A stretch of DNA of 64,000 nucleotides from the NCBI GenBank assembly GCA_963854835.1, contig OY978525.1, positions 56,318,355-56,382,354 of the forward strand. Reading direction: 5' to 3'. The stretch comes from Megamerina dolium (Eukaryota > Arthropoda > Insecta > Diptera > Megamerinidae). Shown here piece by piece: positions 30,573 to 40,743 of this stretch. The first letter of the stretch is position 1; each line of letters opens with the position of its first letter. The notes beneath the pieces are model-generated. The model saw nothing but the letters and a program-made list of their open reading frames with translations, did no database searches and was not told where the DNA came from. The translations under genes and the position numbers were made by a program.

Positions 30573-31009
30573 TGTAACGAGTATCGATAGTTGGTTACTC
30601 ATCACTATTGTGACTGACACTATTGGCAGCATCGAAACGAATGTCAACAAAAAGAAATAAACGATAACCAGAACAAGCCAACCAGAAAGGAAGAGAAGAA
30701 TCTCGATAAAGGAAGATTCTGGGGTGTTGCCAACAGAGTATAAATAGAGCCAGTGTTGAGAAGGAAAATCAATCTACTTCCGAACGTGATTGCGAAAACA
30801 TTGATACAGAGGCAAAAGTTGCAAGTACATTTAAGTGTTATAGTAAATAGTTGATTGTAAACAGTGTTGATTGTAAATAGAGATTATTAAATAAATTGTT
30901 GCTGTATATAGTTGTACAAAATAAGTGTTGCAGTTATCATTAACAGAATCCAGTGATCGAACAAGGTAATTCAAATAGAATTAAACGTTCACAGAATAAA
31001 AACGTAACA
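30573..31009 (+). repeat. 3' LTR of copy D
   Basis: It is 437 bp, preceded by the purine tract 30560-30572. TATCGATA is at 30582-30589. ATATAT (31010-31015) follows, then an inverted LTR. Confidence 0.93.
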
Positions 31010-31015
31010 ATATAT

Positions 31016-31452
31016 TGTTACGTTTTTATTCTGTGAGCGTTTAATTCTATTTGAATTACCTTGTTCGATCACTTGATTCTGTTAATAATAACTGCAACAC
31101 TTATTTTATACAACTATATACAGCAACAATTTATTTCATAAACTCTATTTACAATCAACTCTGCTTACAATCAACTATTTACAATAACACTTAAATGTAC
31201 TGCAACTTTTGCCTCTGTATCGATGTTTCCGCAATCACGTTCGGGATCAAATTGATTGTCACTTCTCAACACTGGCTCTATTTATACTCTGTTGGCAACA
31301 CCCCAGAATCTTCCTTTATCGAGATTCTTCTCTTCCTTTCTCGTTGGCTTGTTCTGGTTATTGCTTATTTCTTTTTGTTGACATTCGTTTCGATGCTGCC
31401 AATAGTGTCAGTCACAATAGTGATGAGTAAGCAACTATCGATACTCGTTACA
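31016..31452 (-). repeat. Solo LTR of family G, minus orientation
   Basis: A complete 437-bp LTR in the reverse direction (TGTTACG...CGTTACA on the plus strand) with no internal region, bounded by AT repeats on both sides. It is the usual product of LTR-LTR recombination of an older insertion. Confidence 0.9.
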
Positions 31453-31456
31453 ATAT

Positions 31457-31843
31457 TGTAAGCATCGAAACGAATGTCAACAAAAAGAATTAAGTAATAA
31501 CCAGAACAAGCCAACGAGAAAGAAAGAGAAGAATCTCGATAAAGGAAGATTCTGGGGTGTTGCCAACAGAGTATAAATAGAGCCAGTGTTGAGAAGTGAG
31601 AATCAATCGAATACCGAACGTGACTGCGCAAACATCTATACAGAGGCAAAAGTTGCTAGTACATTAAAGTGTTATTGTAAATAGTTAATTATAAACAGAG
31701 TTGATTGTAAATAGAGTTTATTAAATAAATTGTTGCTGTATATAGTTGTATAAAATAAGTGTTGCAGTTATTATTAACAGAATCCAGTGTTCGAACAAGG
31801 TAATTCAAATAGAATTAAACGCTCACAGAATAAAAACGTAACA
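31457..31843 (+). repeat. Solo LTR of family G, plus orientation, 5' part deleted
   Basis: It starts TGTA, then jumps to AGCATCGAAACG, losing about 50 bp of U3 including the TATCGATA motif. It ends AACGTAACA followed by ATAT. It sits directly behind the inverted solo LTR, separated by ATAT (31453-31456). Confidence 0.88.
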
Positions 31844-32044
31844 ATATTTAAAAAAAATTAAATAATTATATCAATAATTTAAAAAAGAATTCATTTAGAA
31901 TTAAAAAAGAATTAATAAAAACTAAGTTACTATTTTAGTGAATTTTCTTTTTTTCTTGTGTGCGGTTCCTTCAATTTCTTTGTTTAGTTTTCTAATCTTG
32001 AAGAACATCCTCGCCCGAAAAAAAAATTTCTTTACCTTAATATT
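31844..32044. other. AT-rich spacer
   Basis: Poly-A/T-rich sequence with no feature apart from the flanking ATAT of the last LTR. Confidence 0.4.
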
Positions 32045-32880
32045 CTAATTAATACTGGAAGATTGCTCAATATGTTTTTGTACAAAATTATTTGTTATGA
32101 GCAACCCGTTTCCATTAATTGTGTTAAAAATATTTTCAAGCGAGTTCAACTGAACCACGAGTTCTTCGGTAGGGTTTGATAAACCACCTTTACTCAGGTG
32201 ATTTACCCATATATAACTTGAATCAGCGCCATCCTCAATCGCAATATCTTCCACTTCGTGTCGTAATTTATAACATATGTAGCCAGCAATATTTTCGATG
32301 CCGTCATATGCCAATCCTTCCAGCTTCGCCATTTCCGTGGGTGTATCGTCAACGTCAGGAGTAACACGTATTGTGCTGAACATAACGCCTGAGGTAATTG
32401 TAGAAGATTATATAAATATAGTATATACATTTTTTAAACATTTCAATTTTTTACGTGTCATCGGCTTGTACATTTGTCGCGTTGGATATGACACCTTCTA
32501 TTCGTCCAAGTATATACAATTTTAGTCTGTATTTAAAATCTTGCTGATCTGGAGGATCATAAAAGCCACCTTTTGCGCTAATGATTCCAAAAAAAATTTT
32601 CCAGTACTTCCTGGTTCAGTCGATATGTTAAACAATATTGGGTATTAAAACGCTTCTGCATACTCGAAAATAGCATCTTTAACGCACTATTTGATTGGAT
32701 AATACCTGCAAATGTACATATATAACCACAAAAAAAAAAGAATAAAATAATAATTTATTTTGCTTATTTTCTCTTCGTTGCACCCGTTCCCGAAGAGTTG
32801 TCCCACCAGATATTGGCAGACAGTTGGCACAACCCTGCGCTCCAATTTAAGGTTTGACGCCTGGAAAATTAGGAACATTT
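32045..32880 (-). pseudogene. P-element/THAP9-type transposase C-terminal remnant
   Basis: On the minus strand, pieces read LNQEVLENFF, then SAKGGFYDPPDQQDFKYRLK and, after a probable intron ending CTCAG near 32387, IAGYICYKLR and SKGGLSNPTEELVVQLNSLE. This order belongs to the C-terminal half of P-element-like (THAP9-type) transposases. A run of eight T carries an extra base that breaks the frame, and the N-terminal DNA-binding part is absent. The last piece (32383-32045) is an open 112-codon frame. Confidence 0.6.
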
Positions 32881-32984
32881 CAGAAATGCAAATGCTGTGC
32901 TAATTAAATAAATAAATTTTCCCCATTTCATATTGCTCATATTGCTCATAAACCTCATAACATGATCATCTATGAACATCTATA

Positions 32985-33155
32985 CTTCCGACAGTAATAA
33001 CTTGCCATGAAAAAGCTTCTAAAAGAGCTCTGTGACAAAGCTAAGAAAAAGTGATATCACAAGGGTTCTACCGTTCGGAACCGGCTAAAATAAGTAGGTC
33101 CCTTCTAATACTGCCCAAAAATTTAACACGCACAACAGTAATGGAAGAGAAGCTG
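32985..33155 (+). mobile_element. SINE body fragment, plus orientation
   Basis: It runs from CTTCCGACAGTAA to AGAGAAGCTG and matches, in reverse, the bodies of the SINEs at 41.3, 43.9 and 63.7 kb (for example GGAACCGGCTAAAATAAGTA). The tRNA-like head and the tail are missing. Confidence 0.8.
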
Positions 33156-35100
33156 AGTGAAGAAAACTAGAATAAAACCAACCAGACGATTTGGATGGAA
33201 AATAGCACAAAATTAGCGTAATTTTATCCTCAACAAGAAAAAATTACTAAACGTTGGTTTATGGGCCGATACATGGTGTTTACGAATTTAATATCAGTAT
33301 ATGTATAGCTAGGGCGTATTTTTTCGAGTTTACCAGTGTATCTCGAAAATTTGACTTGATCGAACAAAACCACTATTTTTTTCGATTTCTACGGAAATGT
33401 TTACTCTAGAAAAAATGGCGGCATTTGCTTAACATTTTTCTTGTAAAGTAGTGTTATTAGAGGTCACGCGATAACTCGGACTTTAAAAATAAGTTTGTGG
33501 CTGGTAGTGACAAATTAGCGTTGTCAAAATTAAACTGCACACAGATTATGAAATTGCCCACGACAAAGATGATATGCGAATTTCGAAAGACTACATTTCG
33601 ATCAGTTATTTATTTTTAATTTTTCGTCGGCGTCAGGAATTGGTGTAAAAAAAATTGATGTTAAATATTGTTTGATTGTGAATTAGAATAACTCTGAGTA
33701 TTATCATTTTTAAAATTTTTAATTATAGAAGATAATTGAACTTTTTTTTATAATGCACACATCAACCATACACGTTGATGTGTTCGTTCGTTGACTCGTT
33801 TAACATGCTATGTGTTAACAATCTCCGCCGCGCTAAGTGATTTGGGAAAACGTATATTTTAGATTTATGAATTATGCTGACGTGACGTTGGCTGCGGTGA
33901 CGGTGATTGAAGATTTTTTATAGCTTCTGTTTTTGTGTCGCCAGGCTGTGACAGTTAGAATTATGAGTGCCGTTAGAAACAGCACAAAGTGGCCTATATA
34001 TGGATGATAAGATAATATTGCCAATTATTTTGCATATGGTAGACACAATAATATTTCTTGTTTTTAATTGTGTCAAACATATTTGAAAATTCCTAAGCAA
34101 TTGAATAGAGATAACGTGAACTACTTAATTTTATTTAAGCAAGATAAAATTAATACAAAGCATGTATTTGATGATCATTGTAATGATATTGATTTAGATT
34201 CATTTTAAACCCTGTGTAATAAATCATGGGAAAGCCAATTTAGTTTTTTGGTTATTGATAAAGATAAAGATTTAAGAAAGTGTTTGAGCATTTGTTTTTG
34301 TTCAAATGATATTTATTATTTATTTCCATTTTTTAAAAAACCTTCATATTCTTTATTATTTTGATTAAATACTATATCTAATAATTTTTTATGTTTATAT
34401 GGTTCATTTACACCAATATTTAAATTTTGTAATTTGGTATAATTTAATACTATATTTCCTAAATAACGTAATTTACAAGCATAACTTTCACTAATATAAA
34501 TTTTTTATAAATATCCTTCACATTATATTTAATTTTTGCTCATAAAAATCTATCACTTTTTTCAAATTTAATTTTCTACCAAATTCTTCTAATTGTAAAC
34601 CCAAATAACAATTAATATAAAACAGTATTCTTTCTCTTTTGTAATAATAACGTGTTTGTTTTAAATAATTCATTATAGTTCTTCTATTTTTTCTTTTTTA
34701 AAATTTTCAACACGTTCGCTATCAATTTTAAAATTTAAATTATTTGGTTACAATTTTTTACACATTTTTTTTTTAATAATTAATATAGTTCTGCAACACT
34801 CCAATTTTATATATGTTGTTTAGTATCTTTTTTATCACTACGCATCACGTCAAGTTTTTTTTTAATTTATTATTTTTTATATTTAAACTGAAACCTTCCC
34901 ATATAAAAGATTCTTTAAGTTTCTTCAATGTTGTTGTAGTTGGTTTCTTTGATTTTATATATTTACCATATGCAAATAGGTCTTGAAGAAATTCTCCATA
35001 TTTTTAATCGTCAGTATCACATTCTGTTTCTTCAATAATCATTAGTTGACCTTGATCGCAATGTTTTTCTGAAATGTGTTGGCAATGTCATGTGGGTTTG
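33156..35100. other. AT-rich region, weak minus-strand coding traces
   Basis: There is no intact gene. From about 34.3 kb the base composition becomes extremely AT-rich like the Polinton, and the minus strand gives short stop-broken stretches (for example FEKSDRFL near 34.55 kb and KYGEFLQDLFAYGKYIKSKK near 34.95 kb). These may be decayed Polinton genes, but no family was recognised. Confidence 0.35.
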
Positions 35101-35220
35101 AGACCTACAAAGAACTTTTTGAGTTCCATTTAGGAACGCTGTTTTTGAAGAGAGGGCTTTACTATTGATTCTGCTCCAACCAATTGTAAATTATTTTTAT
35201 TTTTTTAATTTATAAAAATA
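35101..35220 (+). repeat. Direct repeat copy 1 bracketing the Polinton
   Basis: AAAGAACTTTTTGAGTTCC..., the hairpin GTTCC-ATTTA-GGAAC and TTTTTGAAGAGAGG...CTTTACTATTGATT recur in the same orientation at 48818-48980. The stretch ends in A/T runs. Confidence 0.65.
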
Positions 35221-36253
35221 AAAAAAAAATGACTTGCGCCGATTTATTAGCCTATTAGTTTTTTGAACATTTTAAAAAATAAATAAACGTTTTTATTTTT
35301 TGGATTGGATGATTAACCTATATAAATATAAAAAAAAAAATAAAAAAAAACAATAAAAGATATAAATAATGAGGTGCCCTACCATTTAAAGAAGTTAAAT
35401 GTTTTTCCATTTGGAGGCGGTTTGATTTTATCAAATATATAAAAATCATAGGATTCTATACATTTTTCTTCCGTCATTTACTTAAGGGGTCTTCTACCTT
35501 GTTGGTTCAAAAAATTCGATTTTTTTTTCAATTTTCCAACCCAGAAGGTGTTAGGAATATACCCTTAAAAGGATATAACTGAAATCTTATTATTTCGAGT
35601 TTTTCCGAGCCGTCGAAGACAGTTACGCGTGCTCTTATCGCAGCGCTCTTCGCAACCACCTAAAAGCTGGCCCATCGCGTTTTTCTAAAGTTATCTAACG
35701 TTCTATCGAATACCTGATGTATCTGTATCTATGTAATCTCTGTTATGCATGATAAATTTTTCGGTCCATTCAGTTTGAAAGAAAATTTAACGTCGGAAAC
35801 ATCCCGCTTGTTATATACATGAATATCTTTAAATGCGATTTCCCAAAAGTTACGTTTTTGTAACTGGTTGACATGATATCTCGAAAACTAATTGATTGAT
35901 TGATTGAAATTATATATCAAAATTTGTGAAAAAAAAATTATTTAACCATTAAACTAAATTGCGTAATTACATTTTCATTTATAAGTTCATTACAAATTAT
36001 TATAAGAGATTCTTTATTGAACAATTTAGTATAATTTTCGACAGTGTCTATAGTAGACGCAATAATATGATCTTTTTTGACCCACTTATGTTTTGAGTTA
36101 TCTAATGTCTTATTTAATTTTTGTATAAATGAACGTTTATTTGAAATATCAGGTTTAATTTTTTTTACAAAGTATCTTTGATGTCATTTTCAAAACTCTC
36201 TCATGTTAATCTTTATTTTATAATAGGAATAGATTTTTTTTCAGTTGTTGTAA
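35221..36253. other. AT-rich region, weak minus-strand coding trace
   Basis: Between about 36210 and 35950 the minus strand has a frame reading KRSFIQKLNKTLDNSKHKWV and then LINENVITQFSLMVK with a stop. It could be a decayed Polinton gene. A less AT-rich patch at 35.57-35.75 kb has no match that I know. Confidence 0.3.
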
Positions 36254-36514
36254 TTGTTTGAACATTCGACATTTATTAAGAAAAATAAATTTGCGCGTGT
36301 AACAGCATACGCGTTACACGGACTAAGACAAAAGCAAAAACATTATCATACGCCGCATAATCAAACAGCAGCGATAATGTTCTTGCATTTGTGCTTTTAC
36401 CAACAAAAAAGAAGATTGCGACCATCAGAAGAGATTTTTCTAGGTCTGACGTCACAATACTTCAGCGGCGAGAAAGAAAAAGTAAATGCTTATTTAACAA
36501 CAAATGCAATGTAA
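36254..36514 (+). CDS. Unrecognised 86-residue frame
   Basis: The frame reads FARVTAYALHGLRQKQKHYH near its start and ends TTNAM. Its base composition is visibly less AT-rich than its neighbours, with CG-containing codons, so it may be a fragment of a different element. No family is recognised. The frame has an ATG start (36254) but no other evidence of being a gene. Confidence 0.25.
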   Translation: MFEHSTFIKKNKFARVTAYALHGLRQKQKHYHTPHNQTAAIMFLHLCFYQQKRRLRPSEEIFLGLTSQYFSGEKEKVNAYLTTNAM

Positions 36515-36589
36515 TTCAAAAGGAAAATGGGTATGAGTTGCTTTAAAACCCCAATTTTTTCAAATAAGGAACTGATGAAAAAATCAATA

Positions 36590-36792
36590 ATAATGAAATT
36601 AATTTTATTCATAAATGTGGAAGGTATATTAAATATCCAATATCTCTAAATCAAGATCAACAAAAACAAATTTACGATGCAATGAAAAATAAAAAAGATA
36701 TAACCATAAAATTAGAACCAATTCAATTACAAAGAACAAAAGAAAGTGTAATGAATGAAACATATTTACCGCTAATTGGAAAAAAAAATTAA
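36590..36792 (+). pseudogene. Polinton small-protein remnant upstream of 36853
   Basis: The frame reads GRYIKYPISLNQDQQKQIYD and continues through KDITIKLEPIQLQ to a stop near 36790. Polintons commonly encode a short protein with repeated lysine-rich blocks of this kind just upstream of the hydrophobic protein. The match is by pattern only. No ATG at a sensible position was identified. Confidence 0.4.
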
Positions 36793-36852
36793 ATCCATCA
36801 AAAAGAATGCGAGTATTAATACTATCTTATTTTAAAATTATCCAAGTCCCAA

Positions 36853-37083
36853 TTGCAAAGTTTTAATAATAAAAAGATTGATGGGTTTTTACCAACATTA
36901 TTACCACTTATTCCAACAATTGGAGCTGCAGTTACTGTTGGTTCTTCATTATATAAAGCTTATAATGATAACAAGGTTATTGATAAATTACTAGAAGAAA
37001 AAATTCGTCATAATAAAGCATTAGGAGAACAAAATGTTAAATTCAATGTTCCAAATTTTAGAGGTGTTTTTTATGAAAGATAA
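36853..37083 (+). CDS. Small hydrophobic Polinton protein
   Basis: A 76-residue frame: after DGFLPTLLPLIPTIGAAVTV, a likely membrane-inserting segment, comes KAYNDNKVIDKLLEEKIRHN, an amphipathic helix. This hydrophobic-then-helical design is typical of a small virion-associated protein of Polintons and relatives. Role and localisation are inferred. The start at 36853 is an ATG with the frame possibly open further upstream. Confidence 0.5.
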   Translation: MQSFNNKKIDGFLPTLLPLIPTIGAAVTVGSSLYKAYNDNKVIDKLLEEKIRHNKALGEQNVKFNVPNFRGVFYER

Positions 37084-37292
37084 TAGATATAAAATGTGGA
37101 ATAATAAATTTAGATAATAATGATCGTAATACTCATTGGGTAGCATATAAAATATATAATTACTATATTGTAAATATATTGTGACTCATTTGCTTTAAAT
37201 AAATTGCCTATATTAGTAGAAAAAAATTTAAAAAAAAATGAAAATACAATTATCTTTAATAATAATATTGATCAAGAAATAAATTAAATTAT

Positions 37293-37736
37293 ATGTGGTC
37301 ATTTTTGTGTTTGTGTCTGTGTTTGCTTAATTTTTCTACTTATAATTCTATTCCAAATATATCTGAAAAATTAAAAAGTAATACTTTACATTATGTTTCC
37401 AAAGGAAACCGTTCACTTCATGAACATGCGTCTGAAAGACACCGTGAACATAGTTCACATGTCTCCGAAGGAAATGGTTCGCAATGCGAACTTGTCTCTG
37501 AAAGAGACGGTTCACTTCATGAACTTGTCTCCAAAGGAAACCGTCCACAAAGTGAATATAAAAGTCAAATTTTGGATGAAACTGACAACAAAGCCATCAC
37601 TTTTTCAACAGGATCATATGAAATTAATGATATAAATAACTATATTAAAGAAAAAATTGATGGTATTGTTATTAAACAAAATACGACAACTTTAAAAGTT
37701 GAAATTATAAGTAATTATACAATTGATTTTACATAA
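37293..37736 (+). CDS. Polinton virion-type protein with inserted 11-residue repeats
   Basis: A 147-residue frame. Flanking parts (NFSTYNSIPNI at residues 13-23 and ITFSTGSYEINDINNYIKEK near 103-122) resemble an uncharacterised structural-type protein common in Polintons. Between them lie five 11-residue repeats (about residues 34-88, e.g. VSKGNRSLHEH, VSEGNGSQCEL, VSERDGSLHEL). They are encoded by 33-bp hairpin units and are not part of the family fold as I know it. The N-terminal and C-terminal regions of the usual longer protein are missing, so this is a fragment. Confidence 0.55.
   Translation: MWSFLCLCLCLLNFSTYNSIPNISEKLKSNTLHYVSKGNRSLHEHASERHREHSSHVSEGNGSQCELVSERDGSLHELVSKGNRPQSEYKSQILDETDNKAITFSTGSYEINDINNYIKEKIDGIVIKQNTTTLKVEIISNYTIDFT
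37395..37557 (+). repeat. Tandem 33-bp double-hairpin array (5 units)
   Basis: Palindromic 15-mers start at 37395, 37411, 37428, 37444, 37461, 37477, 37494, 37510, 37527 and 37543: alternating steps of 16 and 17 nt. Examples are GTTTCCAAAGGAAAC, GTGAACATAGTTCAC, GTTCGCAATGCGAAC and GTCTCTGAAAGAGAC, each with a 6-bp stem and 3-nt loop. Units differ in sequence but keep the pairing, and the array stays in frame. Confidence 0.85.
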
Positions 37737-38094
37737 GAAAATTCTATATATTCTTTATTGTGTTTTAGTAAACAAATTATTCAATACAATACAATTTTTT
37801 TTTGGTAATAATTCTGAAAAATTAAAAGTGTGAAGTTCAAAAAAATTTAACCAATTAATTTAATAACGAAAATATCAATAAAAAATTATGTTACAAATTT
37901 ATAAATGGTGCAAAAATATGTTTATCACCTAGAAATTTTTTTTTTTTTTTTTGGTAGCTTATTTTTTTTTTTTATTGAATCTTTCTTAAATACAAGAAAC
38001 TAACAATAAGTATTAAAATCTTACAAACTAAATAAAACTATGTGATATCCCCTACGTTCCATCACAATTTGGTGAGTCGCGAGATGTAGCAATT

Positions 38095-40743
38095 TTACAG
38101 CATATTCAGTGTGTCTTTTCTTTTTAATCGACGATGCCCCTTGCTCAGCAACAATTGCCTAGCAAGGGGATTCGGATGATTGTGTAATTTATGAATGTAG
38201 CTTCTGCAGGACATTGCAACTTCCTCAGAAATTGTGGATACATTTAAATCTCGATGGATGTTAACGTTCCTCATATACCAAGGCGCGTTTACAATAATTC
38301 GCAGACACTTGGATTGTATTCGCTGCAATTTTTCGATATTAGAGGGAGATGCGGTGCCCCAAAACTGAATACCATAAGTCCAGATTGGTTTCAGGATTGC
38401 TTTATATAATAGCACTTTGTATTCAAGATTCAACTTTGATCTTTTGTGTAACAGCCACCATAACTGATTCATTTTAAGCTTGATCTGAGTTTTCTTTGCC
38501 TCTATGTGATTTTTCCATGTCAGCCTTCTGTCGAGGTGAATACCCAAGTACTTTGTTGAGGAACATTGTGGAACTGATTGGCCATTAATTTTAAGTGGGG
38601 GACATGTATCTAGCCTTAGCGTGAAGGTTACATGTACGCTCTTTGATTCATTGACTTTTATACGCCATTTTGCTAGCCAGATTTCGAGAGAATCGACATG
38701 AGTCTGCAGGAGTTTAGTAGCTTCTATGGGGTTAGAGCGAGAGCACAATATTGCCGTATCATCAGCAAAGGTCGATATGAATGTATAGTTATTGTTGGGC
38801 ATATCTGAAGTGTATAAGAGATACAGTAAGGGACCCAAAACGCTTCCTTGAGGAACGCCAGCGTGAATATCCAATGGATTTGTTGTGTAATCCTTGTGAT
38901 GTACGAGAAATTGTCTTTTCGTGAGGTAGCTACTAAGCAATGAGGAGACATTTGCAGGCAGTAATAGTTTGAGTTTGTAAATAAGGCCATCGTGCCATAC
39001 TTTATCGAAAGCTTGAGTGATATCAAGAAAGACAGCTGAGCAATACTTTTTTTCTTCAAAAGTGTTCCTTATCAGAGTTACAATGCGGTGGACTTGTTCT
39101 ATTGTGCCGTGCTGTTTTCTAAATCCAAACTGATGTTGAGGAATCAGTTGGTTGAGATTAATAAATGGAGTTATATTCATGACAAGTAGCTTTTCGAATA
39201 CTTTAGAAAGTAGAGGCAGGAGGCTGATAGGTCTGTACGATGCAACTTTTGTAGGGTCTTTTCCTGGTTTTGCTATCATAATAATTTTTGAAGTTTTCCA
39301 GCATTTGGGATAGTGTTTAATACGAAGGATAGCATTGAAAATGTGCATCAGATGAATTACTGAAGCCGGAGGTAGCTCTTTTATCATTTTACCGGTAATT
39401 TTATCTGGACCAGGTGATTTTTTTGGGTTTAAATCTTTATAAATTGCTTTGAATATGTCCTTTTTTTTAATTTTGAGCGTTATTGAGCAAGGTTGAGAAG
39501 TTAATATTGGTAATGAGGACTGTGAAGAGGGTGGATTGGGTGTAAACACACTATTTAGGTGGTTTGCAAAAGCCAAACCCTTCTCACAGTTGCTTCTAGC
39601 CCAATTACCGTCACTCAAACGGATGGGGGAATCAGTGAGAATTGGCCGATTTGATTTTTTTGCTGATTTCCACAAAGAGTAGTCTGACGCTTCACCAGGT
39701 GTTAATTTCGCTATGTGCTCTTCTAACTCTTTGTTGTTTTTATTTTTTAAGGCTTGCTTTAACTTTCGAGTGCAGTGCTGTAGCTGTGTTTTCAGATTCG
39801 GTGATCTGAATTCTTGCCATTGTCTTCGGAGTCTTCTTTTTTGTCTTACTAGCAATTCAATATCGGCTGGTGTGTATGGGCTATAGTTTGATTGCTTGCA
39901 TACCTTTGTGCAAGTGGCTGAGCTGAGAGCTAATGAGAGCAGCTGGTTGAATTTTTCGAGTGCTGAGTCTACATCGTGTCCATTTCCTAATACAGTACTC
40001 AGAGGAAGATGGGAATTTATATATTTCTTGAATTTTAACCAGTCTATTTTCTTTCTAACGCAATTGCTTTGGGGGCTTGGTGATTTTATAGATATTACCG
40101 TGGGTGAGTGGTCAGATGATAGATCATAATTACACTCTGTGGAGATATTTTCCATCTGCAAACCTTTGGCGACTCCAAAGTCTATGAGATCGGGTATTTT
40201 CCTCTTGTCCGTCGGCCAATATGTCGGTTGACCATTTGAAATAACATCGTAGCCGTGGTTAGTGATGATTGAACATAGTCTTTTGCCTTTTGGAGTTATT
40301 AATCGGGAGCCCCAGTGAGTGTGTTTGGCGTTGAAATCGCCAGCAACCAAGAATTTGCTACCAAGAGTTGAGAAAAATTCTTTATATTGCTGTTCGGTAA
40401 TACTGTATCTTGGGGGACAGTATATCGCAGATATTACTAGCTTAGAGATGTATTCTTCCAGACATATAGATGTTGCTTGCAAGTAGACGCTACTAAAATC
40501 TTCAAGAACATGATGTTTTATTCTGCTTTTTATCAATATGGCAGTTCCTCCGCGTGCCTTACCATGCGGATGATTTGTGGTGTACAGTTTGTAATATGGT
40601 ATTTGGTAGCAATTTTTGTCAGTGAAATGGGTCTCAGATATCATCATTATGTCGATTTGGCTGGATTCAAGGAATTGAATTAGCTCCAAACGGTGCTGGC
40701 TTAAGCCGTTGGCGTTCCAGTGGCATATCTTGAGACAACTCAT
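38095..40743 (-). CDS. Jockey ORF2: endonuclease-reverse transcriptase
   Basis: An 882-residue uninterrupted frame. It begins CLKICHWNANGL, with the Asn of an AP-type endonuclease; ISETHF holds the catalytic Glu, and VAGDFNAKHTHWGS and SSDHSPT follow (EN, about residues 1-225). RT (about 430-720) has SYRPISLLPLLSKVFEKLL, HQFGFRKQHGT, AVFLDITQAFDKVWH, GVPQGSVLGPLLY and the catalytic TFADDTAI. All catalytic residues are in place, so this protein looks functional. It nicks target DNA and primes reverse transcription of the element's RNA. Start: ATG at 40743, overlapping the ORF1 stop. Confidence 0.93.
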   Translation of the reverse strand: MSCLKICHWNANGLSQHRLELIQFLESSQIDIMMISETHFTDKNCYQIPYYKLYTTNHPHGKARGGTAILIKSRIKHHVLEDFSSVYLQATSICLEEYISKLVISAIYCPPRYSITEQQYKEFFSTLGSKFLVAGDFNAKHTHWGSRLITPKGKRLCSIITNHGYDVISNGQPTYWPTDKRKIPDLIDFGVAKGLQMENISTECNYDLSSDHSPTVISIKSPSPQSNCVRKKIDWLKFKKYINSHLPLSTVLGNGHDVDSALEKFNQLLSLALSSATCTKVCKQSNYSPYTPADIELLVRQKRRLRRQWQEFRSPNLKTQLQHCTRKLKQALKNKNNKELEEHIAKLTPGEASDYSLWKSAKKSNRPILTDSPIRLSDGNWARSNCEKGLAFANHLNSVFTPNPPSSQSSLPILTSQPCSITLKIKKKDIFKAIYKDLNPKKSPGPDKITGKMIKELPPASVIHLMHIFNAILRIKHYPKCWKTSKIIMIAKPGKDPTKVASYRPISLLPLLSKVFEKLLVMNITPFINLNQLIPQHQFGFRKQHGTIEQVHRIVTLIRNTFEEKKYCSAVFLDITQAFDKVWHDGLIYKLKLLLPANVSSLLSSYLTKRQFLVHHKDYTTNPLDIHAGVPQGSVLGPLLYLLYTSDMPNNNYTFISTFADDTAILCSRSNPIEATKLLQTHVDSLEIWLAKWRIKVNESKSVHVTFTLRLDTCPPLKINGQSVPQCSSTKYLGIHLDRRLTWKNHIEAKKTQIKLKMNQLWWLLHKRSKLNLEYKVLLYKAILKPIWTYGIQFWGTASPSNIEKLQRIQSKCLRIIVNAPWYMRNVNIHRDLNVSTISEEVAMSCRSYIHKLHNHPNPLARQLLLSKGHRRLKRKDTLNML

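Larger units (their letters stand above)
25058..31009 (+). mobile_element. Family G Ty3/gypsy element, copy D (nearly intact)
   Basis: It is 5952 bp and the most complete copy. By eye its two LTRs differ by one base (GTTACC versus GTTGCC), suggesting a recent insertion. It sits at the same AT-run of a MITE as the composite does in another MITE copy, in the same orientation. Gag has a 1-nt frameshift and Pol one premature stop, so it is close to but not fully coding-competent. Confidence 0.93.

Noticed and set aside
37395..37557. Regular 33-bp array as a CRISPR array
   Set aside because: Units are contiguous palindromes with no spacers, lie inside a coding frame and in a eukaryotic transposon; nothing Cas-like is present.
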